A DNA stretch of 64,000 bases from Neisseriaceae bacterium (GTDB taxonomy: Bacteria > Pseudomonadota > Gammaproteobacteria > Burkholderiales > Neisseriaceae). Position 1 is the first letter of the stretch; each line of letters opens with the position of its first letter. The notes below the pieces were generated by a model. It was not told the origin of the DNA. It did not search any database and worked only from the letters and a program-made list of their open reading frames with translations. The stretch is from NCBI GenBank assembly GCA_017458185.1, contig JAFTFY010000012.1, positions 62,001 to 126,000 on the forward strand. The letters run 5' to 3'. A program made the translations under genes and the position numbers. Below are positions 6,768 to 15,828 of this stretch, piece by piece.

Positions 6768-7541
6768 TTAAGGATACACAATCTTGGCATACGCCGAGTG
6801 GTTGTGGATTGATTCAAAGTTTTCGCTCTCCACGATAAACTGGCAAATGCGGCTGTCGGCTTTGAGTGCGGCGGCGACATCGCGGACAATGTCTTCCACA
6901 AATTTGGGGTTGTCGTAAGCGTATTCGGTAACAAATTTTTCGTCAGGGCGTTTGAGTAAGCCATACAGTTGGCAAGACGCTTGTTTTTCAACTAAATCAA
7001 TCACTTCTTCGGGTTCAACCGCACTGTTACAGTGCAGTGTTACGGTAATATGCGAGCGTTGGTTGTGTGCCCCATAATCGGAAATTTCTTTGGAACACGG
7101 ACATAAAGAAGTAGCAGGCACAACTACTTTCAAAGAATGGCAGTATTTGCCGTTTTCAACTTCGCCTGATAATTCAATATCATAGTCCATTAGGCTTTTA
7201 ATGCCCGACACAGGGGCGGATTTGGTGCGGAAAAACGGGGCGTGAATGTGAATTTCGCCCGAATGTGCGTCCAAATCTTTGAGCATGGTGTGGGTTAATA
7301 GCGAAAGTGTATCGTAACCGATTGGTTTATCAAAAGATTCTATCAGTGCCACAAACCGCGACATGTGCGTGCCTTTTTGATGAGCAGGCAAATAAACCGA
7401 CATTGCCACTTCTGCCACAGTTGCCTGCCCACCGCCTGCGGTGTGCCACATCAGCGGCATACGCAAGCCACGAATGCCCACGCGGCTAATCGGTTGGTTG
7501 CGGGTATCGGCAGAACTCTGCACATCGGCAATGGCGTTCAT
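6768..7541 (-). CDS. folE2: GTP cyclohydrolase FolE2 (type IB)
   Basis: This 257-residue protein has the features of GTP cyclohydrolase IB: the GTHMSRF motif near residues 77-84, the catalytic cysteine region PCSKEISDYGAHNQRS near 165-180, and overall T-fold length. It converts GTP to dihydroneopterin triphosphate, the first step of tetrahydrofolate synthesis. The type IB enzyme can work with metals other than zinc, unlike FolE. It starts at the ATG at 7539-7541 after AGGAACACCCATTT and is divergent from rdgC across 99 bp that contain a DUS. Confidence 0.95.
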   Translation of the reverse strand: MNAIADVQSSADTRNQPISRVGIRGLRMPLMWHTAGGGQATVAEVAMSVYLPAHQKGTHMSRFVALIESFDKPIGYDTLSLLTHTMLKDLDAHSGEIHIHAPFFRTKSAPVSGIKSLMDYDIELSGEVENGKYCHSLKVVVPATSLCPCSKEISDYGAHNQRSHITVTLHCNSAVEPEEVIDLVEKQASCQLYGLLKRPDEKFVTEYAYDNPKFVEDIVRDVAAALKADSRICQFIVESENFESIHNHSAYAKIVYP

Positions 7542-7640
7542 AAATGGGTGTTCCTAAATGAAAAAGGTCGAGTATAACACTTTCAGGCAGCCTGAAATGC
7601 TATAATTCGCCCTTTTTTGACGATATTAGAAAGTTAAATC

Positions 7641-8549
7641 ATGTGGATTAAACAAGCCAAATTTTTTATGCTCCCTGAAAATGCTATACCCGACCGCGAA
7701 ACGCTGTCGCAAGCCTTATCCGAACACGCTTTTCAAGCGGTATCGGGTTTGGCTTTATTTAGCGAAGGTTTTGCTAATGCGGTGCCGTTTAGCGATGACT
7801 TGGTTTTTTCAACGCAAAATAGCGACAAAATATCGCTGAAAAAAGAAGAACGCATTTTGCCTGCGGCGGCAGTCAAAGATTTATTAGAAGACAAAATTGC
7901 CGATATTCAAGCAAAAACCGCTCGCACCGTTGGACGCAAGGAAAAACAACGCATCAAAGAGGAGTTAATCAATGAATTACTGCCTAAAACTTTAAGCAAA
8001 AGTTCGCGTACCCATTTGTATTTATTGCCAAAAAGCGGTTTATTATTAGTGGATAATGCCAATGCCAATCGTGCCGAAAATGCGGTGTCGCGTTTTCGTG
8101 AAGCATTGGGCGATTTGCCTGCCGTTTTGCCCAACACCGTTAAATCGCCTGAACAACTGATGACCGACTGGCTTTTATCAGGCGAGTGTGCAGGCGGATT
8201 TGATTTAGACGATTCGTGCGAAATGAAGTCTTTGGCTGATGAAACAGGCACAACCGTTCGCATTGCCAAAGCCGATTTAACTTCTGATGAAGTGGTGCAA
8301 CACGCCAAAAGCGGCAAAACGGTTACGCAATTAGGCTTAACTTGGCAGGATAAAATTGCTTTTGTTCTGAGCAATGATTTGTCTATCAAACGCATTCGCT
8401 TTTTGGACATTGTGCAAGAAGAAGCCGAGAACGACAGCGATGATCTACCCGCACTCACCGCTGCCACGCAATTATTAGCCACACAAACGCTGGCGGATAT
8501 GATTGATGAGTTGATTGCACATTTGGGCGGGGTAAGCAGTGAGCAGTGA
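7641..8549 (+). CDS. rdgC: Recombination-associated protein RdgC
   Basis: The protein begins MWIKQAKFFML and has 302 residues, matching the usual RdgC length of about 300, with the conserved LPKSGLLLVDNANANRAE segment near residues 130-148. RdgC forms a DNA-binding ring and modulates RecA; in Neisseria it affects growth and pilin antigenic variation. The last residues, GGVSSEQ, and the TGA stop come from the heptad repeat that abuts the gene (8533 onward), so the native C-terminus has probably been altered. No strong ribosome-binding site is visible. Confidence 0.94.
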   Translation: MWIKQAKFFMLPENAIPDRETLSQALSEHAFQAVSGLALFSEGFANAVPFSDDLVFSTQNSDKISLKKEERILPAAAVKDLLEDKIADIQAKTARTVGRKEKQRIKEELINELLPKTLSKSSRTHLYLLPKSGLLLVDNANANRAENAVSRFREALGDLPAVLPNTVKSPEQLMTDWLLSGECAGGFDLDDSCEMKSLADETGTTVRIAKADLTSDEVVQHAKSGKTVTQLGLTWQDKIAFVLSNDLSIKRIRFLDIVQEEAENDSDDLPALTAATQLLATQTLADMIDELIAHLGGVSSEQ

Positions 8550-8751
8550 GCAGTGAGCAGTTGTTTCGTTTTGCCTGACGGCAAAACAATTATATTCGGA
8601 TAACGCTTCGATTGAGTTTTCAAGCTGCCTGAAACGAAGTTCAACGAACGAAGTGATGTTAAAATAAAATCGAAGCGTTATCAAAAAATATCCGTCAAGC
8701 CACAGGCTTGACTAAACAACTGCTCACTACTAACTGCTCACTACTCACTGC
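8533..8751. repeat. Full composite palindromic repeat downstream of rdgC
   Basis: The left arm has heptads (8533-8562), hairpin GTTTTGCC-tgac-GGCAAAAC and GGATAACGCTTCGATT. The centre carries a DUS variant TTTTCAAGCTGCCTGAAAC. The right arm has AATCGAAGCGTTATC, hairpin GTCAAGCC-aca-GGCTTGAC and inverted heptads to 8751. Together with AT-rich DNA (8760-8820) and two DUS (about 8839-8884), it fills the 507-base gap before aceA. Confidence 0.88.
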
Positions 8752-8962
8752 CTATCAACTCAATCTATCAAAAAAATTGAAAAATTTTTTTAAATTTTTT
8801 TTTGTTGCAAAGCGAAAATAAAGCACCGCAAACGCACCGTTTTCAGGCAGCCTGAATAGAAAAATTGCGTTTCAGGCAGCCTGAAAATGGCAAACAATCA
8901 AAAACGAACACAAACGCACAAGTAATTGAGTAAAACAGTTGTTTTTGACGCAAATCAAACAA

Positions 8963-8990
8963 TAGACAAACACTTTTTTTGTCGTATAAA
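8963..8990 (+). promoter_or_regulatory. Likely promoter of aceA
   Basis: TAGACA (8963-8968) and TATAAA (8985-8990) are 16 bp apart, about 66 bp before the aceA start. Both boxes deviate slightly from consensus. No operator is recognised. Confidence 0.45.
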
Positions 8991-9056
8991 ATGCCGCCTT
9001 AATCTCATCGCAAGATGTATTTTTTCCCTTGTTTTTTTACAGTAAAGGACTGAACT

Positions 9057-10637
9057 ATGTCATTGAAATACCAAGAAGCCATCGCTGACGCTGGCAAAGC
9101 CATTGGTCAATTCAACCCCGAATTTGCCGCTCGCATGCGTTTGCAAAACCGTTTCAAAACGGGTTTGGACATTGCGAAATATACCGCCGCAATTATGCGT
9201 CGCGATATGGCTGCATACGATAAAGACACTTCCAAATACACCCAATCTTTGGGTTGCTGGCACGGTTTTGTGGCTCAACAAAAATTGATTTCGATTAAAA
9301 AACATTTCAAATCAACCGAACGCCGTTATTTATACTTGTCTGGCTGGATGGTTGCAGGCACGCGTTCTAAATTCGGTCCTTTGCCTGACCAATCTATGCA
9401 CGAAAAAACCGTGGTGGCTGATTTGATTGAAGAAATCTACACTTTCTTAAAACAAGCAGACGCACGTGAATTGGACTTGTTATTCACCGCTTTGGATAAC
9501 GCTCGTGCTGCCAAAGATTCTGCCAAAGAAAAAGAAATTTTGGATCAAATCGACAATTTCCAAACCCACATTGTGCCGATTATTGCGGATATTGACGCAG
9601 GTTTCGGTAATGTGGAAGCCACTTACTTGCTCGCTAAAAAAATGATTGAAGCAGGTGCGTGTGCCATTCAAATCGAAAACCAAGTGGCAGACGAAAAACA
9701 ATGCGGCCACCAAGACGGTAAAGTTACCATTCCGCATGATGATTTCATTGCGAAAATCAATGCCGTGCGTTACGCATTCTTGGAATTGGGCGTTGATGAC
9801 GGCGTGATTGTGGCGCGTACCGACTCTTTGGGTGCAGGCTTAACCAAACAAATCGCTGTTTCTTCACAAGAAGGCGATATTGGCGACCGTTACAACAGTT
9901 TCTTGGACGGCGAAGAAGTTACCGATTTATCACAAATCAAATCAGGCGATGTAGTTGTTAAAACCGCTGGCAAAGTGATTCGTCCAACCAAATTACAAAG
10001 CGGATTGTTCCAGTTCAAAAAAGGCTCTGGCATTGACCGCGTGGTGATGGACTGCATTCACTCTTTGCAAAACGGTGCAGACTTATTGTGGATTGAAACC
10101 GAAAAACCACATGTAGAACAAATTGCTGGTATGATGGATCAAATCCGCAAAGTAATCCCCAATGCGAAATTGGTATATAACAACAGCCCATCTTTCAACT
10201 GGACTTTGAACTTCCGCAAACAAGTGTTTGAAGAATGGAAAGCCCAAGGCAAAGATGTTTCCGCTTATGACGAAAACAAATTGATGAGTGCTGAATATGA
10301 CGACACCGAATTGTCGAAAGCCGCTGATGAAAAAATCCGCACTTTCCAAAAAGACGCGTCCGCTCGTGCAGGCATTTTCCATCACTTGATTACCTTGCCG
10401 ACTTACCACACTGCCGCATTATCCACAGACGATTTGGCAAAAGGCTACTTCGGCGATTTGGGTATGTTGGCGTATGTTCAAGGCGTTCAACGCCGCGAAA
10501 TTCGCAACGGCTTGGCTACTGTTAAACACCAAAACATGGCTGGTTCAGACATTGGCGATAACCACAAAGAATACTTCGCAGGTGCCGCCGCTCTGAAAGC
10601 CGCTGGTAAAGATAACACCTCTCATCAATTCGACTAA
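9057..10637 (+). CDS. aceA: Isocitrate lyase
   Basis: The 526-residue enzyme splits isocitrate into succinate and glyoxylate, the first step of the glyoxylate shunt, allowing growth on acetate or fatty acids. The active-site loop reads DEKQCGHQDGK, with the catalytic cysteine, and the usual Mg-site neighbourhood DIDAGFGN is present. Length and the QCGH form match the longer class seen in Pseudomonas rather than the E. coli class with KKCGH. The start is supported by AAAGGA. Malate synthase is not in this window. The gene stands alone between a promoter and an intrinsic terminator. Its codon use is more GC-balanced and regular than that of its neighbours, as expected for high expression. Confidence 0.97.
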   Translation: MSLKYQEAIADAGKAIGQFNPEFAARMRLQNRFKTGLDIAKYTAAIMRRDMAAYDKDTSKYTQSLGCWHGFVAQQKLISIKKHFKSTERRYLYLSGWMVAGTRSKFGPLPDQSMHEKTVVADLIEEIYTFLKQADARELDLLFTALDNARAAKDSAKEKEILDQIDNFQTHIVPIIADIDAGFGNVEATYLLAKKMIEAGACAIQIENQVADEKQCGHQDGKVTIPHDDFIAKINAVRYAFLELGVDDGVIVARTDSLGAGLTKQIAVSSQEGDIGDRYNSFLDGEEVTDLSQIKSGDVVVKTAGKVIRPTKLQSGLFQFKKGSGIDRVVMDCIHSLQNGADLLWIETEKPHVEQIAGMMDQIRKVIPNAKLVYNNSPSFNWTLNFRKQVFEEWKAQGKDVSAYDENKLMSAEYDDTELSKAADEKIRTFQKDASARAGIFHHLITLPTYHTAALSTDDLAKGYFGDLGMLAYVQGVQRREIRNGLATVKHQNMAGSDIGDNHKEYFAGAAALKAAGKDNTSHQFD

Positions 10638-10660
10638 TCTTTGGTTGCTTGAAGTCAATA

Positions 10661-10693
10661 AAAAACCGCAGTCGCAAGATTGCGGTTTTTTTG
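10661..10693 (+). terminator. Intrinsic terminator of aceA
   Basis: AAAAACCGCA and TGCGGTTTTTTT flank a 10-nt loop; the A-tract on the left means it could also work from the other side. Confidence 0.88.
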
Positions 10694-10702
10694 TGGAAAA
10701 AA

Positions 10703-10860
10703 GCCGTAGGGTGGGCAACTTGTTGCCCACCGTTTGCCCGATAGGGCAAATATTTTTCAGGCAGCCTGAAAGGTGTTTGTGTTATCAACGCCGCAGGCAG
10801 AGTGGTGGGTTGGAAACCCACCCTACGGCGGTTTTGTTGTTTTTCAGGCTGCCTGAAACG
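10703..10860. repeat. GTAGGGTGGG-type palindromes and two DUS
   Basis: GTAGGGTGGGCAACttGTTGCCCACC (written as arms GTGGGCAAC and GTTGCCCAC, about 10703-10730) is followed by a DUS (about 10757-10771). A second copy near 10800-10828 has arms GTGGGTT and AACCCAC, and another DUS follows near 10845-10860. No gene is seen between aceA and the toxin gene. Confidence 0.8.
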
Positions 10861-10890
10861 CAGTTGGACAAGTCGTGCGTGAAGTTAAAA

Positions 10891-11277
10891 CTATACCCAC
10901 TCAATCAATTCGCTGTATGGCACTAATTTTTCGTCATGCGTTAAAAATCGCATTGGCTCGCTGATTGCTTGGGCAATCAGTAGGCGGTCAAATGGGTCTT
11001 TGTGCATATCAGGCAGGGTTTCGGTTGCCACAATGTGTTCTAATTTAATTGGCAATAAAAGCACATTGGATTGTTTCAGAAACCTTGCCATTGTGCCGCT
11101 ATCCAAAGGCATATCATTGGGGTATTTTTTGTGCTTAATCGCCACTTCCCACAAACTGGCAACACTGGCATAAATGCGATGATTGGGCGATAAAATAATT
11201 TGCCGTGCCTTTTGCGACAGTTGTTTGTTATCGGTCAATAACCACAAGGCAAGGTGTGTATCAATTAGGTATTTCAT
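10891..11277 (-). CDS. PIN-domain toxin (VapC-like ribonuclease)
   Basis: The 128-residue PIN domain begins MKYLIDTHLALWLL. The acidic cluster expected for the metal-dependent nuclease is present: Asp6, Glu44 (SLWEVAIK), Asp94/Asp97 (HKDPFDRLL) and Asp115 (THDEKL). VapC-type toxins cut specific RNAs, often tRNAs, and are held inactive by the partner antitoxin. Its ATG overlaps the antitoxin stop by 4 nt (11274-11277), the usual coupled arrangement. Confidence 0.92.
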   Translation of the reverse strand: MKYLIDTHLALWLLTDNKQLSQKARQIILSPNHRIYASVASLWEVAIKHKKYPNDMPLDSGTMARFLKQSNVLLLPIKLEHIVATETLPDMHKDPFDRLLIAQAISEPMRFLTHDEKLVPYSELIEWV

Positions 11278-11510
11278 AGCGTTTCAAACATTTCTGCAAT
11301 TTCGTCATTGTGTTTATCAATATCATCAGGAATGTCAAATTTCCCTTTGGCAATGCCAAGAATCACGGGTTTGTGAGATTGATACGGCATAATCCTTGCC
11401 ACTGGCTTGTTATTGCGGGCAATGATGATTTCGCTTTCTTGTCCGCTTTCGATTTGTTCAATTAAAGCAGAAAATGTTTGCTTGGCTTGAAACATATTCA
11501 CTTGTTGCAT
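11274..11510 (-). CDS. Antitoxin of the PIN toxin (Phd/YefM family)
   Basis: The 78-residue protein has the Phd/YefM N-terminal DNA-binding layout (MQQVNMFQAKQTFSALIEQI) and the conserved IIARNNKPVARI strand. The acidic C-terminus (PDDIDKHNDEIAEMFETL) would bind and block the PIN toxin. GGAGAAAAAAC precedes the ATG. It is the first gene of a two-gene operon and probably represses it together with the toxin. Confidence 0.9.
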   Translation of the reverse strand: MQQVNMFQAKQTFSALIEQIESGQESEIIIARNNKPVARIMPYQSHKPVILGIAKGKFDIPDDIDKHNDEIAEMFETL

Positions 11511-11606
11511 GTTTTTTCTCCATCGCTTAAATTTGAGTTGGATAGGGTAATACTATATAGGATTATCTAATCTAATGTCAATGACTTTCAGGCTGCCTGA
11601 AACAAA

Positions 11607-11640
11607 AAAACCGCTCCAAATAAGGAACGGTTTTTATTTT
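11607..11640 (-). terminator. Intrinsic terminator of trxA
   Basis: On the minus strand, AAAAACCGTTCC-loop-GGAGCGGTTTTTTT forms a stem with one U-G pair and a T-tract, 12 nt past the trxA stop. The structure is roughly symmetric and could also end transcripts from the left. A DUS sits beside it. Confidence 0.82.
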
Positions 11641-11651
11641 AATACAATAAC

Positions 11652-11984
11652 TTACGCAATAGACGCATTGATAAATGCGGTGAGTTGTCCTTTGGGTAAG
11701 CCGCCTACTTTGTTGGCAACTTCTTGTCCGTTTTTGAACACTTTTAAAGTGGGGATATTGCGAATGCCAAATTGTGCAGGCACGGTTTGGTTTTCATCAA
11801 CATTCACTTTAACCACTTTAACTTTGCCTTGATATTCGGCAGCAATGTCGTCCAAAATGGGGGCAATCATTTTGCATGGACCGCACCACGGTGCCCAAAA
11901 ATCAACCAAAACAGGCAAGTCAGATTGCAATACATCTTGTGCAAATGTAGCGTCTGTACTATGAACAATCAATTCGTTACTCAT
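11652..11984 (-). CDS. trxA: Thioredoxin
   Basis: The 110-residue protein has the thioredoxin active site WAPWCGPCK near residues 30-38, the buried aspartate VDFW, and the cis-proline loop RNIPTLKVF. It reduces disulfides in cytoplasmic proteins with electrons from thioredoxin reductase. GGAGAACTAAC precedes the ATG. It is a single gene with its own terminator. Confidence 0.97.
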   Translation of the reverse strand: MSNELIVHSTDATFAQDVLQSDLPVLVDFWAPWCGPCKMIAPILDDIAAEYQGKVKVVKVNVDENQTVPAQFGIRNIPTLKVFKNGQEVANKVGGLPKGQLTAFINASIA

Positions 11985-12093
11985 GTTAGTTCTCCATTCT
12001 TCATATATCGGATAGTGAAAGCGTGAAAATAAGGGTTTTCGGTTAAAAATTCAAGTGTTTTTTTTCATTATAGATAAAATTTTTGCCGATGAT

Positions 12094-13494
12094 TTAGAAA
12101 AACCCCACTTTCACTTGCAGCATTTTTTCTAATTCATGCACGGTTTGCCGCCGTGAAACGAAGAAAATGACATGGTCGCCTTCTTCTAAATCGGCGGTTT
12201 CTTCTAATGGAATAAACACGCCGCCGCGAATAATGGCGGTGATTTGACAGCCGTGCGGCCACTGTATTTGCGAAAACGGGCGGCCGACAATTTTGGAAGT
12301 TTTGCGTGTGCCGTGTATTACCGCTTCGATAATTTCCGCTTCGCCCCGCCGCAAGGGGTGCACCGAAACAATATCACCCCGCCGAATGTGGGCTAAAATC
12401 GAGCCGATTGTGGTTAAATGCGGGGACACCACAATATCAATGGTGTTGCCTTGCAGTAAATCAACATAACTGGGGCGATTGACAATGGCAATCACACGGT
12501 CGGAGCCAAAACTTTTGGCTAATAATGCCGACATAATGTTGTCTTCATCATCATTGGTAAAGGCACAAAACACATCGGTGTCGCTGACATGTTCTTGTTC
12601 TAACAGTTTTTCGTCTGTGGCTAATCCGTCTAATACCAAAGACGCAGACAGGTTTTCGGCTAACCACTCGGCACGCGTGGTATTGCGTTCGATGATTTTA
12701 ACGGAAAATTGTTTTTCGGCGCGTTTGGCAAGTCGATAGCCGATATTGCCGCCGCCTGCAATCATAATGCGTTGAGCAGGCTTAAAGTTTGGGTCAAAAT
12801 AAGGCAAAATCACATGCATATGCTCTTTTTTTGCCATTAAAAACACTTCATCGCCACGAATAAGTTTGGTATTTTTTGATAATATAATCAAAGAGTTATT
12901 ACGGTATATCGCAAACACACGACACTCAATGCCTTCGGGCAGAATGTCGTTTAATTCATTGAGTAATTTTCCTGCAAAATCAGCATGATCCTGCACACGG
13001 GTTACCACCATTTGCACCATACCGCCGACAAAATTCACCACCTGCAAAGCGGTGTTGTAGCGGAAGAGTTCAATCATTTGTTCGGTAATTAACTGTTCAG
13101 GGCAAATGAACGCATTGACATCAAACAGCGATAAAGCAGGCTTGGCAACGCCTTCATCGTCTGGGTCTAACAGATATTCGACAATATCGCCATGACGAAT
13201 GCGGGCAATGCGTGCGGGAATATTAAACACGCGTTTGCCCAAAACGCAGGCAGTTAAGTTGGTTTCGTCATTGCCTGTGAGTGCCAAAAGCATATCCGCA
13301 TCAGCCGCTTCTGCCTGACGCAAAACCACAGGGGACGCGGCATTACCCACCATGGTTTGAATGTCTAACACATCGTTTAACGCTTGAATGGTGTCTTCAT
13401 CGGTATCCACCACTGTAATGCTGTGTCCTGCGGTTGCCAAAGTTTTGGCAACAGTCGAACCCACTTCACCGCCGCCCAAAATCAAAATACGCAT
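12094..13494 (-). CDS. trkA: Trk potassium uptake regulatory protein TrkA
   Basis: The 466 residues contain two RCK units in tandem. Each has a Rossmann nucleotide-binding motif (GGGEVGSTVA near residue 8 and AGGGNIGYRL near 240) and a TrkA-C domain (residues about 140-225 and 380-460). TrkA is the cytoplasmic NAD/ATP-sensing subunit that gates the TrkH/TrkG potassium channel. No channel gene is next to it here. Length and domain order match the family. Confidence 0.96.
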   Translation of the reverse strand: MRILILGGGEVGSTVAKTLATAGHSITVVDTDEDTIQALNDVLDIQTMVGNAASPVVLRQAEAADADMLLALTGNDETNLTACVLGKRVFNIPARIARIRHGDIVEYLLDPDDEGVAKPALSLFDVNAFICPEQLITEQMIELFRYNTALQVVNFVGGMVQMVVTRVQDHADFAGKLLNELNDILPEGIECRVFAIYRNNSLIILSKNTKLIRGDEVFLMAKKEHMHVILPYFDPNFKPAQRIMIAGGGNIGYRLAKRAEKQFSVKIIERNTTRAEWLAENLSASLVLDGLATDEKLLEQEHVSDTDVFCAFTNDDEDNIMSALLAKSFGSDRVIAIVNRPSYVDLLQGNTIDIVVSPHLTTIGSILAHIRRGDIVSVHPLRRGEAEIIEAVIHGTRKTSKIVGRPFSQIQWPHGCQITAIIRGGVFIPLEETADLEEGDHVIFFVSRRQTVHELEKMLQVKVGFF

Positions 13495-13583
13495 ATTTGC
13501 CCTAATGCTGGCTAATGAAAATGGCTTATTATACCGATTTGTGGTTTGTTATGGGAAATGGGCTTTCAGGCTGCCTAAACATA

Positions 13584-13865
13584 TTAGCCAAACATATCGC
13601 TGTGCGAACCAGTATCGGTTGCAGTTAAAATTAACTGTTGATTATCAATGCGATACATTAAGAGCCAGTCAGGTTCAATATGACATTCACGGAAATCTTT
13701 CAACTTGCCTTTGAGTTGGTGGTCGCAATATGTTTCATCTAATTCCCTACCTTGTGCCAGTTCATCAATAACGAACGCCAACTTACGCATATCCTTACCG
13801 CGTTTTTGCATTAACTTGGCAGATTTTTTCATTTTACTGGTGTATTTGATGGCATATTTCATCAT
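13584..13865 (-). CDS. YafQ/RelE-type toxin
   Basis: Starting at the ATG overlapping the antitoxin TGA by one base (TGATG), the protein has 93 residues. The family signature is clear: HQLKGKLKDFRECHIEPDWL, then LLMYRID and TGSHSDMFG. YafQ-like toxins cut mRNA on the ribosome; the conserved C-terminal His-x-x-x-Phe is present (HSDMF). It resembles the toxin at 15815-16090 but is clearly divergent. Confidence 0.9.
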   Translation of the reverse strand: MMKYAIKYTSKMKKSAKLMQKRGKDMRKLAFVIDELAQGRELDETYCDHQLKGKLKDFRECHIEPDWLLMYRIDNQQLILTATDTGSHSDMFG

Positions 13866-14086
13866 CAATCTACCAACATAGAACGAACTGCGTCTTCACC
13901 ACTTTCAAAATCTCCATGCAAATTTTGACCCGTGCGAGCGTCATTAACTGCTTGTTCTAATTCCATTTTTTTACGGCGATTGATTAGAAACTCAATATAA
14001 GAAAACACCGAAAATCGCTCTTCTTCGGGTAACTGAACATATAAAGCAGAAATTTCTTGTGGTGAGCGAGAAACAAGCGTTGGCAT
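13865..14086 (-). CDS. Putative antitoxin paired with the YafQ-like toxin
   Basis: The start at 14086 (MPTLVSRSPQEISALY) is set by AAAGGAG six bases upstream; the in-frame ATG at 14107 lacks one. The 73-residue protein has a helical middle (EEERFSVFSYIEFLINRRKK) and an acidic end, FESGEDAVRSMLVD. It does not look like the ribbon-helix-helix DinJ protein at 15532, so I name it as antitoxin from position: upstream of and overlapping a YafQ toxin gene. Confidence 0.72.
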   Translation of the reverse strand: MPTLVSRSPQEISALYVQLPEEERFSVFSYIEFLINRRKKMELEQAVNDARTGQNLHGDFESGEDAVRSMLVD

Positions 14087-14192
14087 AATAAACTCCTTTG
14101 GGATCAAAATTCAACAAACAAAAAACATTATAACATTGCAAATCGTTTTAGCCTACGCCATAGGCTTTGCCGAAACTGCGGTTTGAAAACGC

Positions 14193-15368
14193 CTACGGCA
14201 AAAACTGTTGCAATATTTCATTTAAATAAATCAAACCCTTATCTGTTGTCTGCAAGCGTTCTGGGGTGTTGCTTAATAAACCTTGTTGTCGTAAAGCAGA
14301 TAAAATTGTGTCTAAATGATGCAAAGATAATCCTGTGCGTTCGCTAAATAATGTGGCAGGCACACCGTCAATCAAACGCAGGGCATTCATCATAAATTCA
14401 AAGGGTAAGTCTTTGTTTTGAATAATCAATCGTGTGCTGTCTTTATTTTCGGCATGGATATAAGCGTCAGGCGAACGCAGTTTGCTGGTGCGTTCGATTT
14501 TATCAGGATAAGAAATTTTGCCGTGTGCCCCTGCACCTATGCCCACATAATCGCCAAAATGCCAGTAATTCAAATTATGATCACAACGATTTTTTTTATC
14601 AGACGCAAAAGCAGAAATTTCATAGCGACAAAAACCGTTATCAAACAGCGTATTATGCACGGCGGTTTCAATTTCAAACAATAAATCATCATCGGGCAAG
14701 TTTTCAGGCTGCCTGAAATGAAAAGCGGTATTCGGTTCAATCGTCAGTTGATAGGCAGAAATATGCGACACGCCCAAATTGACGGCGGTTTTTATGTCTT
14801 GCACGGCGTTTTCTGCGGTTTGTTGCGGAAGACCATACATTAAATCGACATTCACTTGATTAAAAATTTTTGTTGCTATTTCAATCGCTTGTATGGCTTC
14901 TTTATCGGTATGAATGCGTCCTAATGCGTGTAAATGTGGCGTAGAAAAACTCTGCACGCCGATAGACAGCCGATTCACGCCACTTGCTCGTAAATCGGCA
15001 AGTTTTTGTGCGTCCGATGAGTTGGGGTTGGCTTCTATGGTGATTTCACATTCGGGAGCAAGCGGTAATAAGGCTCTGATATTATTTAATAAATAATCAA
15101 TATAGGCTGCCTGAAAAACACTCGGCGTACCGCCGCCGATAAAAATAGAATAAATTTTCCGCCCCCAAATACGCGGCAATTCTTGTTGTAAATCAATGAG
15201 CAGTGCGTCTATATATTCTTTTTCAGGCAGCCTGCCTGAAACCGCATGCGAATTAAAATCGCAATACGGACACTTCTGCACGCAATAGGGCATGTGAATA
15301 TACAACGACAACGGCGGCAAGGTGTGCAATAACGGTGCGGTGTCAGGGCGAATGGGTATGGTTTTCAC
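14193..15368 (-). CDS. hemW: Haem chaperone HemW (radical SAM)
   Basis: The 391-residue protein has the radical-SAM cluster motif CVQKCPYC near residues 29-36, GGGTPS, the EANPNS strand and a HemW C-terminal domain. HemW was formerly annotated as oxygen-independent coproporphyrinogen oxidase; it is now known to bind haem and deliver it to respiratory enzymes. It lacks the extra N-terminal part of true HemN. It starts at GTG (15366-15368). Two in-frame DUS encode GRLPE near residue 46 and FRQPE near residue 218, the second in an otherwise conserved loop. Confidence 0.92.
   Translation of the reverse strand: MKTIPIRPDTAPLLHTLPPLSLYIHMPYCVQKCPYCDFNSHAVSGRLPEKEYIDALLIDLQQELPRIWGRKIYSIFIGGGTPSVFQAAYIDYLLNNIRALLPLAPECEITIEANPNSSDAQKLADLRASGVNRLSIGVQSFSTPHLHALGRIHTDKEAIQAIEIATKIFNQVNVDLMYGLPQQTAENAVQDIKTAVNLGVSHISAYQLTIEPNTAFHFRQPENLPDDDLLFEIETAVHNTLFDNGFCRYEISAFASDKKNRCDHNLNYWHFGDYVGIGAGAHGKISYPDKIERTSKLRSPDAYIHAENKDSTRLIIQNKDLPFEFMMNALRLIDGVPATLFSERTGLSLHHLDTILSALRQQGLLSNTPERLQTTDKGLIYLNEILQQFLP
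15104..15115 (+). repeat. DNA uptake sequence family (representative copy; about 100 in the window)
   Basis: This copy reads AGGCTGCCTGAA without the usual TTTC in front, so its orientation is unambiguous. Most copies are the 17-bp near-palindrome TTTCAGGCAGCCTGAAA or its complement, found between genes, in terminators and inside reading frames. Examples lie near 897, 985, 3000, 7590, 10760, 19190, 25310, 25447, 34075, 40570, 51690 and 62545. A minor variant has TA or GTAG at the centre (AGGCTACCTGAA, for example near 4120, 19980, 38680 and 51115). Such 12-mers are known in Neisseriaceae as the sequences bound by the minor pilin ComP during transformation; these three spellings match the published Simonsiella, Kingella and Eikenella dialects. 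Confidence 0.93.
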
Positions 15369-15531
15369 AGCATTGTATGGTGTTTTTATAAAGGACTTAT
15401 TTTAGCGTGATTATGTATTTTCAGGCAGCCTGAAAAGTTTTTTAATCTATTTAATCAGATATATTGTATTGCAATGTAGTGCAAGTGTCATTATAATTGC
15501 AGTGCGTTGAACGATTATTTAGGAGCATAAA

Positions 15532-15828
15532 ATGACTGTCAATTACAGTATTCGTCTTGATGAAAATCTTAAAAAACAATCATTTGCGGTAATTGAAGAA
15601 TACGGTTTAACGCCTGCACAAGTGATTAAAATGTTTTTTCGTCAAATTGCCGAAACGCGTGCCATTCCTGTTTCATTAACATACAAATCGAATGAGCCAA
15701 ATGAAGAAACGAAACGAGCGATTATTGAAGCAAGGGAAGACTTTGCCGCAGGTCGCCTAAAATCTTACAATACACCAGAAGAAATGTATGAAGATTTGAA
15801 GAAAGAATTTGCTGATGAGAAACAATAA
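15532..15828 (+). CDS. RelB/DinJ family antitoxin
   Basis: The 98-residue protein opens with the ribbon-helix-helix strand VNYSIRLDENLKKQS and the helix GLTPAQVIKMFFRQIAETRAIP typical of RelB/DinJ. AGGAG precedes the ATG. The C-terminal half (EEMYEDLKKEFADEK) would wrap the toxin. It is the first gene of a pair with the YafQ-like toxin that overlaps it by 14 nt. Confidence 0.92.
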   Translation: MTVNYSIRLDENLKKQSFAVIEEYGLTPAQVIKMFFRQIAETRAIPVSLTYKSNEPNEETKRAIIEAREDFAAGRLKSYNTPEEMYEDLKKEFADEKQ

